From contig JAHEAK010000162.1 in assembly GCA_024642805.1 (NCBI GenBank), positions 1 through 9,262 of the forward strand: a stretch of 9,262 bases of DNA. The letters are read 5' to 3'. The position numbers and the translations under genes are program-made. The notes under the pieces are model-generated. The model was given only the letters and a program-made list of their open reading frames with translations, did no database searches and was not told the DNA's origin. The stretch is from Kofleriaceae bacterium. GTDB taxonomy: Bacteria; Myxococcota_A; Polyangia; Haliangiales; Haliangiaceae. Positions 1 to 7,453 of the stretch are shown here, piece by piece (position 1 is the stretch's first letter; each line of letters begins with the position of its first letter).

Positions 1-395
1 CGGTCCTGTGGATGCTGGCCTCGATTGCGGCCACGTGCGTGCTCTACACCTTCGTGCGCCACAGCTTCGACTTCACATCCATCAACAAGCGCCAGGAGTT
101 TATCCGCGCCTCGCTGGCGGTGTGTCTGTCCACCAGCATGCTTGCCCTGGTGCTACACGGAGCGCTCTGGCGTGACCTGCGCGGCCTGCTTTGCGATCAG
201 CTCTCGCTCTTGGCCTTGCTCTTGATCGCCGCGCTCGCCCATCTGTGGATCTACGGCGATCCGCTCGGCTTTCCTTTGCCTGGGCCCCACGCGATCTTCC
301 TGCCCTTCTTGCAGGGAGCCGTGATCATCTGCGCTGGGATGTGCGCGTCCTTGCTCGCTGCCATCTCCATGGCGCAGCAGTGGCTTCGTCGATGA
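1..395 (+). CDS. Multi-pass membrane protein of unknown function, C-terminal part
   Basis: I do not recognise this gene. The frame is open from the first base of the window (residues V-L-W precede the first Met at position 12), so the true start probably lies upstream and only the last 130 or so residues are visible. Counting from the Met at position 12, the product has four likely membrane segments: about residues 1-15, 32-52, 60-80 and 92-118. The first loop is charged (INKRQEFIR). The tail is short and basic (QQWLRR). No catalytic motif is visible. It ends in TGA at 393-395 and converges on the TPR gene, leaving only 24 nt between the two stops, with no obvious terminator hairpin. It could be the end of a transporter, a polysaccharide-modifying membrane enzyme or a sensor. 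The hydrophobic pattern supports real coding; the function is open. Confidence 0.6.
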   Translation, partial: VLWMLASIAATCVLYTFVRHSFDFTSINKRQEFIRASLAVCLSTSMLALVLHGALWRDLRGLLCDQLSLLALLLIAALAHLWIYGDPLGFPLPGPHAIFLPFLQGAVIICAGMCASLLAAISMAQQWLRR

Positions 396-419
396 GGAAG
401 CCCTGTTTCGGCCAGAGGA

Positions 420-1439
420 CTACAGCTCGAGGCTGAGGCCGGCGACGGCGCCGCCTTGCTTGAACTCGAGGGTTGGACGCAGCGCAAGGGCGCCCGCGAC
501 TGGATACACATACTCGGTCTTCTTGGCGAAGACGAACCAGTCGAGGGTGACAGCAAGCCCATAGCCGAGTACGCCACCCGCAATCGCTTGCCCGAGACAA
601 TCAAAATTTTGGCCGGAGCAGCTGCTCGAAAACGCATAGGCCCCGGCAATGGGTAAGCCAGCTCGAACCCCAAAGCTGAGCCAGGCACTGCGTGTGTTGC
701 CATGACCAATGTGAACCGCAGCTCCACCCAAGAGCAAACCGCCGGTCCCAAGTGCTAAGAGTTTGTCTGAGCCCGATCCGGAACCGATGGCGAGGATTGT
801 CCAGCTGGCAGCATCGGCGATGAGCACGTGCGTGCGGTAGCTTTCCGTGCGCTTGATTGGCAAGGCCGGGTATGGCTGATAGATGACCGCGGGCTGGGTT
901 GCTGGCGCCGATGTCTGCCAGCTCGTCGACTGCGCGCTCGGCCCTCCTGGTCCAGCGAGCCCCGGTGAGTTCGTTGGCTGCGAGGTCGAGGCCGAGCCCT
1001 CGAGCGTGGGCGGAGTCGTGGTAGCAGGTACCGCCGTCGACGTCGCTTCCGGCTCCGTAGCCGCGCGTGCTGCCAGCTGCTCTTCGATGGCGGCCAGCAG
1101 CTCAGTCGCCTTCTCGATCAGGCGAGGGTCATCCGAGCTTGCCACTGCCTCACACGCAAAGCGGGCTTCGGCAAACTTGCGTGACTTCTCGAGGGTGTAA
1201 CAAAGATTGAAAGCATAGCGCGGGTCGGGCACTAGCTTCATCGCCAGTCGAAACTGCTCGGCGGCGCCCTGCAAGTCGAGCTGGCGGATGAGCTTCTTGC
1301 CCTCGTTGTTGCAAGCCTCGGCCTGCTGACGCGCTTCCGATGCATCCTCTTGGGCAGGATCCGCGGTTCCTTGTGCAAATAGATGGCCACCAGGGAATGT
1401 GCTCAGGGCGAAGGCGATCGCCAGCAAGATCTTCTTCAT
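420..1439 (-). CDS. Secreted TPR protein with C-terminal hydrophobic module
   Basis: The 339-residue product starts with a standard Sec signal peptide: basic MKK, a hydrophobic core, and probable cleavage after LFA near residue 22. Residues about 35-125 are helical and TPR-like, with the pattern of a repeat around GKKLIRQLDLQGAAEQFRLA and a second around RYAFNLCYTLEKSRKFAEA. A Pro/Thr/Ser-rich linker follows (about 128-195). Residues 203-305 hold several hydrophobic segments, including a HIGHGNTRSAWLSFGVRAGL stretch. The tail (PTLEFKQGG...GLSLEL) looks like a final beta-strand. From memory, this TPR-linker-hydrophobic layout recurs in myxobacterial envelope proteins of unknown role; TPRs suggest protein binding. 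The ATG start follows GGAGAGGG about 7 nt upstream. The gene runs divergently from the histidine kinase and shares its roughly 240-bp upstream region. The exact function is unknown. Confidence 0.85.
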   Translation of the reverse strand: MKKILLAIAFALSTFPGGHLFAQGTADPAQEDASEARQQAEACNNEGKKLIRQLDLQGAAEQFRLAMKLVPDPRYAFNLCYTLEKSRKFAEARFACEAVASSDDPRLIEKATELLAAIEEQLAARAATEPEATSTAVPATTTPPTLEGSASTSQPTNSPGLAGPGGPSAQSTSWQTSAPATQPAVIYQPYPALPIKRTESYRTHVLIADAASWTILAIGSGSGSDKLLALGTGGLLLGGAAVHIGHGNTRSAWLSFGVRAGLPIAGAYAFSSSCSGQNFDCLGQAIAGGVLGYGLAVTLDWFVFAKKTEYVYPVAGALALRPTLEFKQGGAVAGLSLEL

Positions 1440-1492
1440 CGACTCGCCCTCTCCGATCCGAACATCGAGGCGAGCTTCTTATCCAGCCTGTC

Positions 1493-1510
1493 CAAATGCA
1501 ACCGCATTTG
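1493..1510. promoter_or_regulatory. 7-bp perfect inverted repeat, candidate operator
   Basis: CAAATGC and GCATTTG flank a 4-nt centre (AACC). The repeat lies 54 nt upstream of the TPR gene start, in the divergent intergenic region. Its AT-rich arms stand out from the GC-rich surroundings, as expected of a repressor or activator site. A small RNA hairpin is the alternative. No regulator gene is adjacent. Confidence 0.35.
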
Positions 1511-1561
1511 CGACCTGGAGGCACTTTGCCGTGCTTCACCGTGTTGTCAGAGCGCGGGTAC

Positions 1562-1610
1562 TGCTCGGCGGGCCGGGGGCAATATGCGCGATAGCACATA
1601 ATGCCGAGCA
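1562..1610. promoter_or_regulatory. Long-spaced 8-bp inverted repeat around an AT-rich core
   Basis: TGCTCGGC (1562-1569) and GCCGAGCA (1603-1610) are exact reverse complements 33 nt apart. Between them lies an imperfect palindrome (ATATGCGC, gata, GCACATAA) that includes a CATAAT hexamer at 1597-1602, a possible -10 box. It sits between two divergent genes, so a regulatory role is plausible. No good -35 partner was found. Confidence 0.3.
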
Positions 1611-1623
1611 CGCCGCGTTGCTT

Positions 1624-1635
1624 GTGTACTACACT
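1624..1635 (+). promoter_or_regulatory. Candidate -10 box inside an 11-bp palindrome, kinase promoter
   Basis: GTGTA-C-TACAC (1624-1634) is a perfect palindrome, and its right half forms TACACT (1630-1635), a fair sigma70-type -10 hexamer. Transcription would start near 1642 and give a leader of about 39 nt before the kinase GTG, containing the GGAGG site. No convincing -35 hexamer lies 16-18 nt upstream, so an activator or alternative sigma factor would be needed. Confidence 0.25.
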
Positions 1636-1670
1636 TTGCCGCAGGTGGATCGACTCCAGGGTCGAGGGTT

Positions 1671-1675
1671 GGAGG
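1671..1675 (+). promoter_or_regulatory. Ribosome binding site that fixes the kinase start
   Basis: GGAGG lies 5 nt before the GTG at 1681. It is the strongest Shine-Dalgarno sequence in the region. It settles the kinase start against the in-frame ATG at 1399, which would add 94 residues without domain character. A weak 5-bp hairpin (TCGAC at 1650-1654, GTCGA at 1661-1665) lies just upstream and could modulate ribosome access. Confidence 0.75.
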
Positions 1676-1680
1676 TCAGG

Positions 1681-2880
1681 GTGGCTGAAATTTCAGAAAA
1701 AGCACGAGATGCAGATCGCGTAGCGGCAGTTCAGGCGTATTCGATCCTCGATACGCCTCCGGAGGATTTCTTCGACGGCATAACGGATGTCGTAAGTCGA
1801 TTGCTCAACGTGCCCATCAGTCTGGTCACCTTTTTGGACCGCGATCGGCAGTGGTTCAAGTCGCGTCACGGCGTCGACCTTGTCGAGACGCCAAGGGAAT
1901 ATGCCTTCTGCAACCACGCCATCAAAGAGCGCGAGCTCTTCGTGGTCAAGGACGCCCTTCACGACGAACGCTTCGCCAATAACCCCTTGGTCAAGGGGCC
2001 ACCACACATTCGCTTCTATGCCGGCGCTCCGCTCTTCAGTCCCGATGGCCATGGCCTCGGCACTCTGTGTGCCATCGACAACAAGCCGCGCGAGCTGAGC
2101 GCGGCCCAGCGAAAAGTCTTGGTCGATCTCTCGGCGCTCGTGGTCCACGGCCTCGAGCAACATCGGCGCCTCCACGACCTGTCGCAGGTGCACGAAGAAG
2201 ATTCCGCAAAGCAGCAACACAAGGCTCTTTTGGCGTCCATGGTCGTGCACGATCTCAAGAGCCCTCTGGGTGCCATCATGATGAGCGCATCATGGGGACA
2301 CCGCCTGGCCAACCAAGAGCAAATGCATGAGGCCTTCAGGGACATCGTGCATGCCGCCCAGATGATGCAGGGCATGCTCGGCGACGTGCTCGACCTGTGC
2401 CTTGGCGAAGGAGGCTTGCTGGTCGCCAGACGTGCCACCACCGACCTCGTCGAGCTCATCCAATCGGAAATCACAAGACAGGATGCCTCGGCGAAGAGCA
2501 AAGCGATCTCCGTCGCCTTCGAGAGCACGGAGACCATGCTGGAACTGGATGTCGACCCGATGTTGATTCGCCGCCTTTTGTGCAACCTGCTCGAGAACGC
2601 GGTGAAATTCGCACCACAGGAGTCGTCCATCGAGGTCGTCGTGCACAAGACAAGCAAGGTGGCAGAAATCTCCATCCGCGATCAGGCCGAGCACATTGAC
2701 AGCAAGGCCGCCCAGAGCATCTTTGACGCCCTCAGCCGAGGTCATGCCGAATCCAATGTGCCGGGCCGCGGACTTGGACTGGCCTTTTGTCGCATGGCCG
2801 CCGAGGTCCATGGCGGCACGATTCGACTCGACAACGAGGTCACGGTCGGCAATCGCTTCGTCGTCGAATTGCCGCTCTAG
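1681..2880 (+). CDS. Soluble GAF-domain sensor histidine kinase
   Basis: The 399-residue product is predicted to autophosphorylate a histidine in response to a signal sensed by its GAF domain, then pass the phosphate to an unidentified response regulator. Residues about 14-160 form a GAF domain of the common ILDTPPE...DRQWFKSRHG...FCNHAI...RFYAGAPL...GTLCAID type. HisKA follows, with phospho-acceptor H190 in VVHDLKSPLGAI. The HATPase_c domain spans about 285-399, with the N box NLLENAVKF (302-310), an F-box-like IFDAL (347-351) and the G2 box GRGLGL (362-367). The G1 box is odd: where D-x-G-x-G is expected there is D334-Q-A-E-H, so both glycines are missing. There is no membrane segment or signal peptide, so it is cytoplasmic. 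No response regulator is adjacent, so it is an orphan kinase here. The GTG start is chosen by the GGAGG at 1671. Confidence 0.93.
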   Translation: MAEISEKARDADRVAAVQAYSILDTPPEDFFDGITDVVSRLLNVPISLVTFLDRDRQWFKSRHGVDLVETPREYAFCNHAIKERELFVVKDALHDERFANNPLVKGPPHIRFYAGAPLFSPDGHGLGTLCAIDNKPRELSAAQRKVLVDLSALVVHGLEQHRRLHDLSQVHEEDSAKQQHKALLASMVVHDLKSPLGAIMMSASWGHRLANQEQMHEAFRDIVHAAQMMQGMLGDVLDLCLGEGGLLVARRATTDLVELIQSEITRQDASAKSKAISVAFESTETMLELDVDPMLIRRLLCNLLENAVKFAPQESSIEVVVHKTSKVAEISIRDQAEHIDSKAAQSIFDALSRGHAESNVPGRGLGLAFCRMAAEVHGGTIRLDNEVTVGNRFVVELPL

Positions 2881-3055
2881 GGCCGCGCGAGGGCCTGGCG
2901 GCAAGCACTCCGCAAATGCGCAGCCGGCAACCACGATGGCACTCGCACAGACCAAGCGAAGACCTCAGTCCCCAATCGGCGAGGACTCTTTGCGCACGGC
3001 CACTGCGGCCCTGACTCGTACCTTTGAGGATTACGCAGCGCGCGCGGGAATTCAA
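2881..3055. other. Gap between two convergent genes, no gene seen
   Basis: These 175 nt separate the kinase stop from the stop of the fusion-protein gene. Open frames crossing the gap continue into the antisense of the neighbouring genes and look like shadows. Only weak inverted repeats are present: AGTCC/GGACT at 2967-2987 with an 11-nt loop, and GGCC/GGCC near 3000. Neither has a T-run, so no intrinsic terminator can be called. Confidence 0.5.
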
Positions 3056-4282
3056 TCACAAGGCTCGAACCCGAGTCCCCGCCTTGATCTTCTCGCCGGG
3101 GTGCAAGATGACCTCTTCGTCGACGGCAAGTCCCTCGCTGATCTCCGCTGCAAACTCGCCGCGGTGACCAAGGATGACTGGCCGAATTTCCGCTTTGCCT
3201 TGTTTGACGACGTATACCGACCAGCGTTCGTCTTCCTTGAAGATGGCGCTGGTCGGCACGGTGATAACATCGTCGCCTTGCCAGATCACGATCTGCGCTT
3301 CGACACGAAAGCCATCGCCAAGGCGGCTCCACAAGGCCTTGTCGGAGTCCATTTCGAGAACCACGTCGACCCGACGTTCCTCCACGCCTAGCGACGACAT
3401 CTTGCTATAGGCCTTTGGCTCGACTCTGTGCACATGAGCCAACAAGTCCTCGTCCCCACCCCACCGAACGATGGTCGCGCGTGCGCCCTTCTCGATGCGA
3501 ACCGCGTCGGCACTCAAGACATCGACGACGACTTCCAGCGTCGCTGGATCGCCGATCTCGAGGAGGGGCGTCCCAGAGTTTACAACCCCCTCGCTGGTCT
3601 GCATGACATCGAGAACAACACCGTTGACAGGTGACTTGAGCGACATGGTCTCTCCGCCCTCGTTCTTGCGGCCCAAATGACCTAGCGCCGCCTTGGCGAG
3701 CTCGACGCCGTGCTTGGCCACACGCGCTCCGAACTCCGACGAGGCCAGCGTCTCGCGGGCAATTCGCTCCTGCAGCTCGGCGCGCTCGAGGCGCTGTCTG
3801 GTGATGGTTCCCTTGTCGGCCAGCAAGCGATAGCGGGCCAGCTCTGACTGGGCAAAACTCAGGTCTGCTTCTGCCGACCCCGTGCTGGTCGCCGTCTGTC
3901 GAAACGAGGCCTGCGCGGCCGCAAGGCGTGACTCGGCCTGCGCACGCGCGCTTTGATTGAGCAGCGGCTCGGGTAAAGGCAAAAGCTCTGCGACAATCGT
4001 GTCCTCCTGCACCGCATCACCAGGGCGAGCCTCGATGCGAGCCAGGCTACCGGCCAGGGGCGCCGACACGATGTGGCGATCGCGAACCCGCGTGTGACCG
4101 TCTTCGTCCACGACGACTCGCAACACGCCACGCGACACACGCGCCATCTCCACGTCGATTGGCTGCGGCCGCAGCAAGAAGTAGAGCCCACCAGTTAGCA
4201 CCAGGGCGAGGACGACCAGTCCAACTCGCCACTTCCAAGGACGTTTTCGTTTGGGCGCTTCTGTCTTGTTTGCTTGTGCCAT
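3056..4282 (-). CDS. HlyD-family membrane fusion (periplasmic adaptor) protein
   Basis: The 408-residue adaptor is predicted to link an inner-membrane ABC exporter to an outer-membrane channel. It has a basic cytosolic N-terminus (KRKRPWKWR), one membrane anchor (about 19-38), and an N-terminal lipoyl/barrel-sandwich half near 68-100 (IVSAPLAGSLARIEARPGDAV). A coiled-coil hairpin covers about 105-200, with Ala/Glu/Gln-rich heptads. The returning lipoyl half is at 214-245 (LKSPVNGVVLDV...GTPLLEIGD), and beta-barrel and membrane-proximal domains run to the end, including ITVPTSAIF (340-348). This is the usual order and size. It is the third gene of the exporter operon, starting 4 nt after the permease stop, so its ribosome binding site lies in the permease 3' end and translation is probably coupled. 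The partner TolC-like channel is not in the window. Substrate unknown. Confidence 0.92.
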   Translation of the reverse strand: MAQANKTEAPKRKRPWKWRVGLVVLALVLTGGLYFLLRPQPIDVEMARVSRGVLRVVVDEDGHTRVRDRHIVSAPLAGSLARIEARPGDAVQEDTIVAELLPLPEPLLNQSARAQAESRLAAAQASFRQTATSTGSAEADLSFAQSELARYRLLADKGTITRQRLERAELQERIARETLASSEFGARVAKHGVELAKAALGHLGRKNEGGETMSLKSPVNGVVLDVMQTSEGVVNSGTPLLEIGDPATLEVVVDVLSADAVRIEKGARATIVRWGGDEDLLAHVHRVEPKAYSKMSSLGVEERRVDVVLEMDSDKALWSRLGDGFRVEAQIVIWQGDDVITVPTSAIFKEDERWSVYVVKQGKAEIRPVILGHRGEFAAEISEGLAVDEEVILHPGEKIKAGTRVRAL

Positions 4283-4286
4283 GTGG

Positions 4287-6641
4287 TTACTCTCGTGTTT
4301 TAAGGACCCCGATGAGGTCGAGGCGATCGAGTTTGCGTCGCACCAAAAGGGCGCTGAAGAGGCCGGCGGCGGCGGTTACCAGCCCCGCGAACACATAGGT
4401 TAGATTGGAAACGACAGCCGGCATTCGGAAGTTCTCTGGGTCAGAGGAGAGCAGAGCGTCGCCAGCAAGCGTGCCAAGGTACATGCCTATAGGCATGGCC
4501 AGTAGCACCTGGATGGTCAGCTCACCAAGCAGCACCATCGAAATTTCACCACGCGTGAAGCCGATGACTCGCATACTCGCCAGGTCACGACTGCGCATCG
4601 ACAAAGCCACCCGCGCGTTGTTGTAGACGATACCGACGGCGATGACACACGCAAAGAACACCAGCACCAAGGTCATCGCGAGCATTGCGCCGCCCTGTTG
4701 TTCGTCGAAGAGCCTCCTGGCCGCGGCCGGTTCCTGGACCAAAGCGACCGCAGGCATGTCGTAGAGTCGACGTCTGAGTTCGGGGAGCGCGCCCGGATCC
4801 ACGCTGAGCAGGACCGTGCTGACCATTGGATCTTCGCCCATGAGCTCTCGCAAGGCATCCAATTGCATGTAACCCTGCATGCCGAGCATGTCGCTGACGG
4901 TGCCTGCTACCAACACCTGGCGCTTGCGGCGCTCGCCCTGCTGTGGCTGCAGCTCGACCAGGTCGCCCGCGACGACACCCATCTTTTCTGCCAAGAGATC
5001 CGTGAGCAGGAGGCCACCCATGGGGATTCTGACCTTTTCGCCCTGCTGGTTCAAAAGGACCCGCAGACTGCCGTCCACCGGCATACCGTTAATGACGAGT
5101 TCGCGAGCCGCCGCACCCTTGGTCAACTTGACGGGCACCGTTCGCAAGCCCTCCGCCTGATGCACCCCGGGCATGGCGCGCAGGCTGTCGACGACGCGCG
5201 CGGGCAAGGGTTCTCGGAAGCCCACCGAGACATCTTCACGCATGGCTCGCTCAAACTGCACATCCATCAAGTAGTCGATCGAGTCGATGGCGAAGCGACC
5301 GATCACAAGGATCGCCACGGCCATCGACAAGCCCATTGTCGACAAGAGGAGTCGACCTGGACGTCTTCGCAGCTCGCGAAAGACCATGCGCGCCAGGACC
5401 CCCATCCATGAGGTGAGCCAGTCGAGTGATGAGGTCTTGTAGGAGGCCGGCGCCTCGGGTTGCATCGCGGCGGCCGGTGGCAGGCGAATGATTCCTCGCA
5501 GCGAGAAGGCCGCGCCGGCGACGGCGGACACCAAACTGATGAGGACGGCTATCAGGAGCACCTCTGGGTCGAGGCGGTGCTCGAAGCTGGGAAACAAGAA
5601 GTAGTCCTTGTAGATGCCCATGAGCAGGCCTCCCAGCCAGGTTCCCAGAGCGACTCCAAGGACGGAGCCAATCCCGATGATGAGCGTGACCAACTTGAGG
5701 TAGTGAAGGCCAACACTGCTATCGCTGTAGCCAAGCGCTTTGAGCGCGGCGATTTGCGAGCGCTGAAGTTGGACCAGTCGAGCGAGAACCACGTTGACGA
5801 GGAAGGCGGCGACCGAGAGAAAAATGAAGGGAATGATGATGGTCTGCATGCGCAGACCATCGAGCTCGGAGGTGACGAAGTGATGCGAGGGCTGCTTGTC
5901 GCGTCCGAAGGCACCAAATCCGCCGAAGGGTTCCAAGATCGTGTCCAGGTGATCGATGACTTCGTCTTTCGACGCCCCGCCCTGCAGCCTGAGCACGACG
6001 TTGTTGAAGGCGCCCTGCAACTGAAACCCTGCTTCGATCGCAGCCTTGCGCATCCAGAAGACCGCGAAGGAACCAGGCTCATAGCTCATCACGTCGCCAC
6101 CAAAGGCGAAGACGTATTCCGGGCTGAGCGCCAGTCCAACCACTCGAAGCTCGCGTATGCGGCCGTTGAGCACCACGGAAAGCGCGTCGCCTGGAGCCAG
6201 ATGATGCGACTGCGCAAAGGACTCGAGCAGCAAGCACTCGTCGTTTCGACCCGGCTCTGGCAAGCGGCCCACACGTATGAAGACATCGTTGAGGGCAGGT
6301 CGACCGTGATCGGGTAGCGACACGATCTGCCCGGTAGCGGCATGATCGCTTCCGGTCAGCGGAATGCGTACCCTGCTCAAGAGGCGCGTCTGCACCTGAG
6401 CCACGCCAGGGATGTCTCGGATCTGCGGCTCGATGCTATCGGGGACCCGTCGCGCATAGGCGAAGATGTCGGCAAAGCGGTGCGATGCGTAGTAGGCATC
6501 CTTGGTCAGCAAGATCGAGCGATAGGCCGTCTGCATGGCGATGAACACCGCAACACCCGATGCCACTACCAGACAAATCGTGAGCACCTGCCCTTTGAGC
6601 TGCCCGAGATCTCGAATCAACTTGCGATCGAGAGACCTCAC
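4287..6641 (-). CDS. ABC exporter permease with two FtsX domains (MacB/LolC/DevC type)
   Basis: The 784-residue inner-membrane permease has a duplicated architecture. Membrane segment 1 (about 20-37) is followed by a periplasmic MacB-like core (about 40-265), then an FtsX half with segments near 267-288, 317-342 and 361-381. A second unit follows: a segment at 430-450, another periplasmic domain (about 455-650), and a final FtsX half with segments near 653-673, 704-722 and 748-768. The motif RSQIAALKALGYS (294-306) and its counterpart RSRDLASMRVIGFT (683-696) are the cytosolic coupling loops that contact the ATPase in this superfamily. One polypeptide therefore carries both membrane halves of the transporter. 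The start is GTG, overlapping the ATPase stop as GTGA, which implies coupled translation. The family moves lipids, lipoproteins, peptides or glycolipids out of the membrane or periplasm; the substrate here cannot be read from sequence. Confidence 0.92.
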   Translation of the reverse strand: MRSLDRKLIRDLGQLKGQVLTICLVVASGVAVFIAMQTAYRSILLTKDAYYASHRFADIFAYARRVPDSIEPQIRDIPGVAQVQTRLLSRVRIPLTGSDHAATGQIVSLPDHGRPALNDVFIRVGRLPEPGRNDECLLLESFAQSHHLAPGDALSVVLNGRIRELRVVGLALSPEYVFAFGGDVMSYEPGSFAVFWMRKAAIEAGFQLQGAFNNVVLRLQGGASKDEVIDHLDTILEPFGGFGAFGRDKQPSHHFVTSELDGLRMQTIIIPFIFLSVAAFLVNVVLARLVQLQRSQIAALKALGYSDSSVGLHYLKLVTLIIGIGSVLGVALGTWLGGLLMGIYKDYFLFPSFEHRLDPEVLLIAVLISLVSAVAGAAFSLRGIIRLPPAAAMQPEAPASYKTSSLDWLTSWMGVLARMVFRELRRRPGRLLLSTMGLSMAVAILVIGRFAIDSIDYLMDVQFERAMREDVSVGFREPLPARVVDSLRAMPGVHQAEGLRTVPVKLTKGAAARELVINGMPVDGSLRVLLNQQGEKVRIPMGGLLLTDLLAEKMGVVAGDLVELQPQQGERRKRQVLVAGTVSDMLGMQGYMQLDALRELMGEDPMVSTVLLSVDPGALPELRRRLYDMPAVALVQEPAAARRLFDEQQGGAMLAMTLVLVFFACVIAVGIVYNNARVALSMRSRDLASMRVIGFTRGEISMVLLGELTIQVLLAMPIGMYLGTLAGDALLSSDPENFRMPAVVSNLTYVFAGLVTAAAGLFSALLVRRKLDRLDLIGVLKTRE

Positions 6642-7342
6642 CAGCGAATGTCCTTGGCCGGCGTGAGCTCAGCGTTGCTTTCGTCGCTGGCAATCAGTCC
6701 GTCGACCAGCGTGACCACGCGATTGGCCATCTTCGCAATGGGCGCATTGTGGGTAATCAGCGCCGTGGTCGTACCCAACTCGCGATTGATGGTCTCGATG
6801 ACCTCGAGCACTTTCACACCCGTGTGGAAATCCAGCGCGCCCGTGGGCTCGTCGCAAAGCAAGATATCGGGGCGCTTTGCGACCGCCCTGGCAATGGCCA
6901 CACGCTGTTGTTCACCGCCGGAGAGCTGAGCGGGAAAGTGATCGAGGCGAGTGCCGAGACCAACGAGCTCGAGGGCGTCCTCGGGTCGCATGGGATCCTC
7001 GGCAATTTCGGTCACCAGCGCGACGTTCTCGCGCGCCGTCAGACTCGGGATGAGATTGTAGAACTGAAAGACGAAGCCGACGTGCTCTCGCCGATAGCGG
7101 GTTAGCTCCGCCTCCGACGCAGAGCTCAAGTCGTGATCGCGGTAGCGAATGGACCCAGCGCTCGGAATGTCGAGGCCGCCCATGATGTTGAGCAGTGTCG
7201 ACTTGCCACTACCCGATGCGCCGACCAGAGCGACCAACTCACCGGCACCGAGCGCAAGTGACACGCCGCGCAGTGCATAGACATCGACCTCGCCCATGCG
7301 ATACACCTTTGTGATATCGCGAGCGCTGAGCACCTTGTCCAT
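6638..7342 (-). CDS. ABC transporter ATP-binding subunit (MacB/LolD-like)
   Basis: The 234-residue cytoplasmic ATPase powers the adjacent permease. All motifs are intact: Walker A GASGSGKST (41-49), Q-loop Q93 in FVFQFYNLIPSLTA, signature LSGGEQQR (140-147), Walker B ILLCDEPT (160-167) with the following GALD, and H-loop H198 in LITHN. The FYNLIPSLTARENV and DEPTGALD wording is typical of the LolD/MacB/FtsE-like subgroup. It is the first gene of a three-gene operon, and its TGA overlaps the permease GTG. The ATG at 7342 is preferred because VLSARDITKVYR, lost if the Met at residue 16 were used, is conserved in the family. No good Shine-Dalgarno precedes it. A TAGGGT box 17 nt upstream suggests a very short leader. 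A gene symbol is withheld because subgroup membership needs a phylogeny. Confidence 0.95.
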   Translation of the reverse strand: MDKVLSARDITKVYRMGEVDVYALRGVSLALGAGELVALVGASGSGKSTLLNIMGGLDIPSAGSIRYRDHDLSSASEAELTRYRREHVGFVFQFYNLIPSLTARENVALVTEIAEDPMRPEDALELVGLGTRLDHFPAQLSGGEQQRVAIARAVAKRPDILLCDEPTGALDFHTGVKVLEVIETINRELGTTTALITHNAPIAKMANRVVTLVDGLIASDESNAELTPAKDIRW

Positions 7343-7373
7343 GCTTGGGAAGCTAACAAACCCTAGCCAAGCA
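7342..7373 (-). promoter_or_regulatory. Candidate promoter/operator of the exporter operon
   Basis: A 7-bp perfect inverted repeat, TGCTTGG (7342-7348) and CCAAGCA (7367-7373), encloses an 18-nt core. The core contains TAGGGT on the minus strand (7365 to 7360), a plausible -10 hexamer. The proximal arm includes the last base of the start codon position. Transcription would begin near 7353, leaving a leader of about 11 nt. A protein bound to the two arms would cover both -10 box and start codon. No -35 hexamer is evident. Confidence 0.35.
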
Positions 7374-7416
7374 GCGAGCCGCCACTAGCGCAGATTTTTC
7401 GCTGGTAGCGATGGGC

Positions 7417-7436
7417 GGCCGCCCCGCAAGGCGGCC
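7417..7436 (-). terminator. GC-rich hairpin after the Cys-repeat lipoprotein gene
   Basis: GGCCGCC (7417-7423) and GGCGGCC (7430-7436) form a perfect 7-bp stem with a 6-nt loop. It begins 17 nt beyond the lipoprotein stop codon on the minus strand. No U-tract follows in the minus orientation (the run of five T at 7395-7399 reads as A there), so it is not a textbook intrinsic terminator. It may still stabilise the 3' end or partly separate this gene from the exporter operon. Confidence 0.4.
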
Positions 7437-7453
7437 ACTCCCTTGGCGATGGT

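Noticed and set aside
1399..1680. N-terminal extension of the kinase from an upstream ATG at 1399
   Set aside because: The frame is open, but it overlaps the start of the TPR gene on the other strand, has no ribosome binding site, and encodes no recognisable domain. GGAGG at 1671 with GTG at 1681 fits the GAF kinase family start.
2696..3391. Plus-strand open frame of 231 codons across the kinase/fusion-protein junction
   Set aside because: Most of it is antisense or out of frame to two well-supported genes. Its composition looks like a high-GC shadow and it has no domain motif.
5460..6317. Plus-strand open frame of 285 codons inside the permease gene
   Set aside because: It is wholly antisense to the permease, and its His/Glu/Asp-rich composition is what antisense GC-rich membrane-protein coding gives. 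The permease is conserved in full.
7395..7410. Five-T run next to CGCT/AGCG as an intrinsic terminator
   Set aside because: The T-run precedes the hairpin on the plus strand and reads as A on the minus strand, where the genes lie. The orientation is wrong for terminating any gene here.
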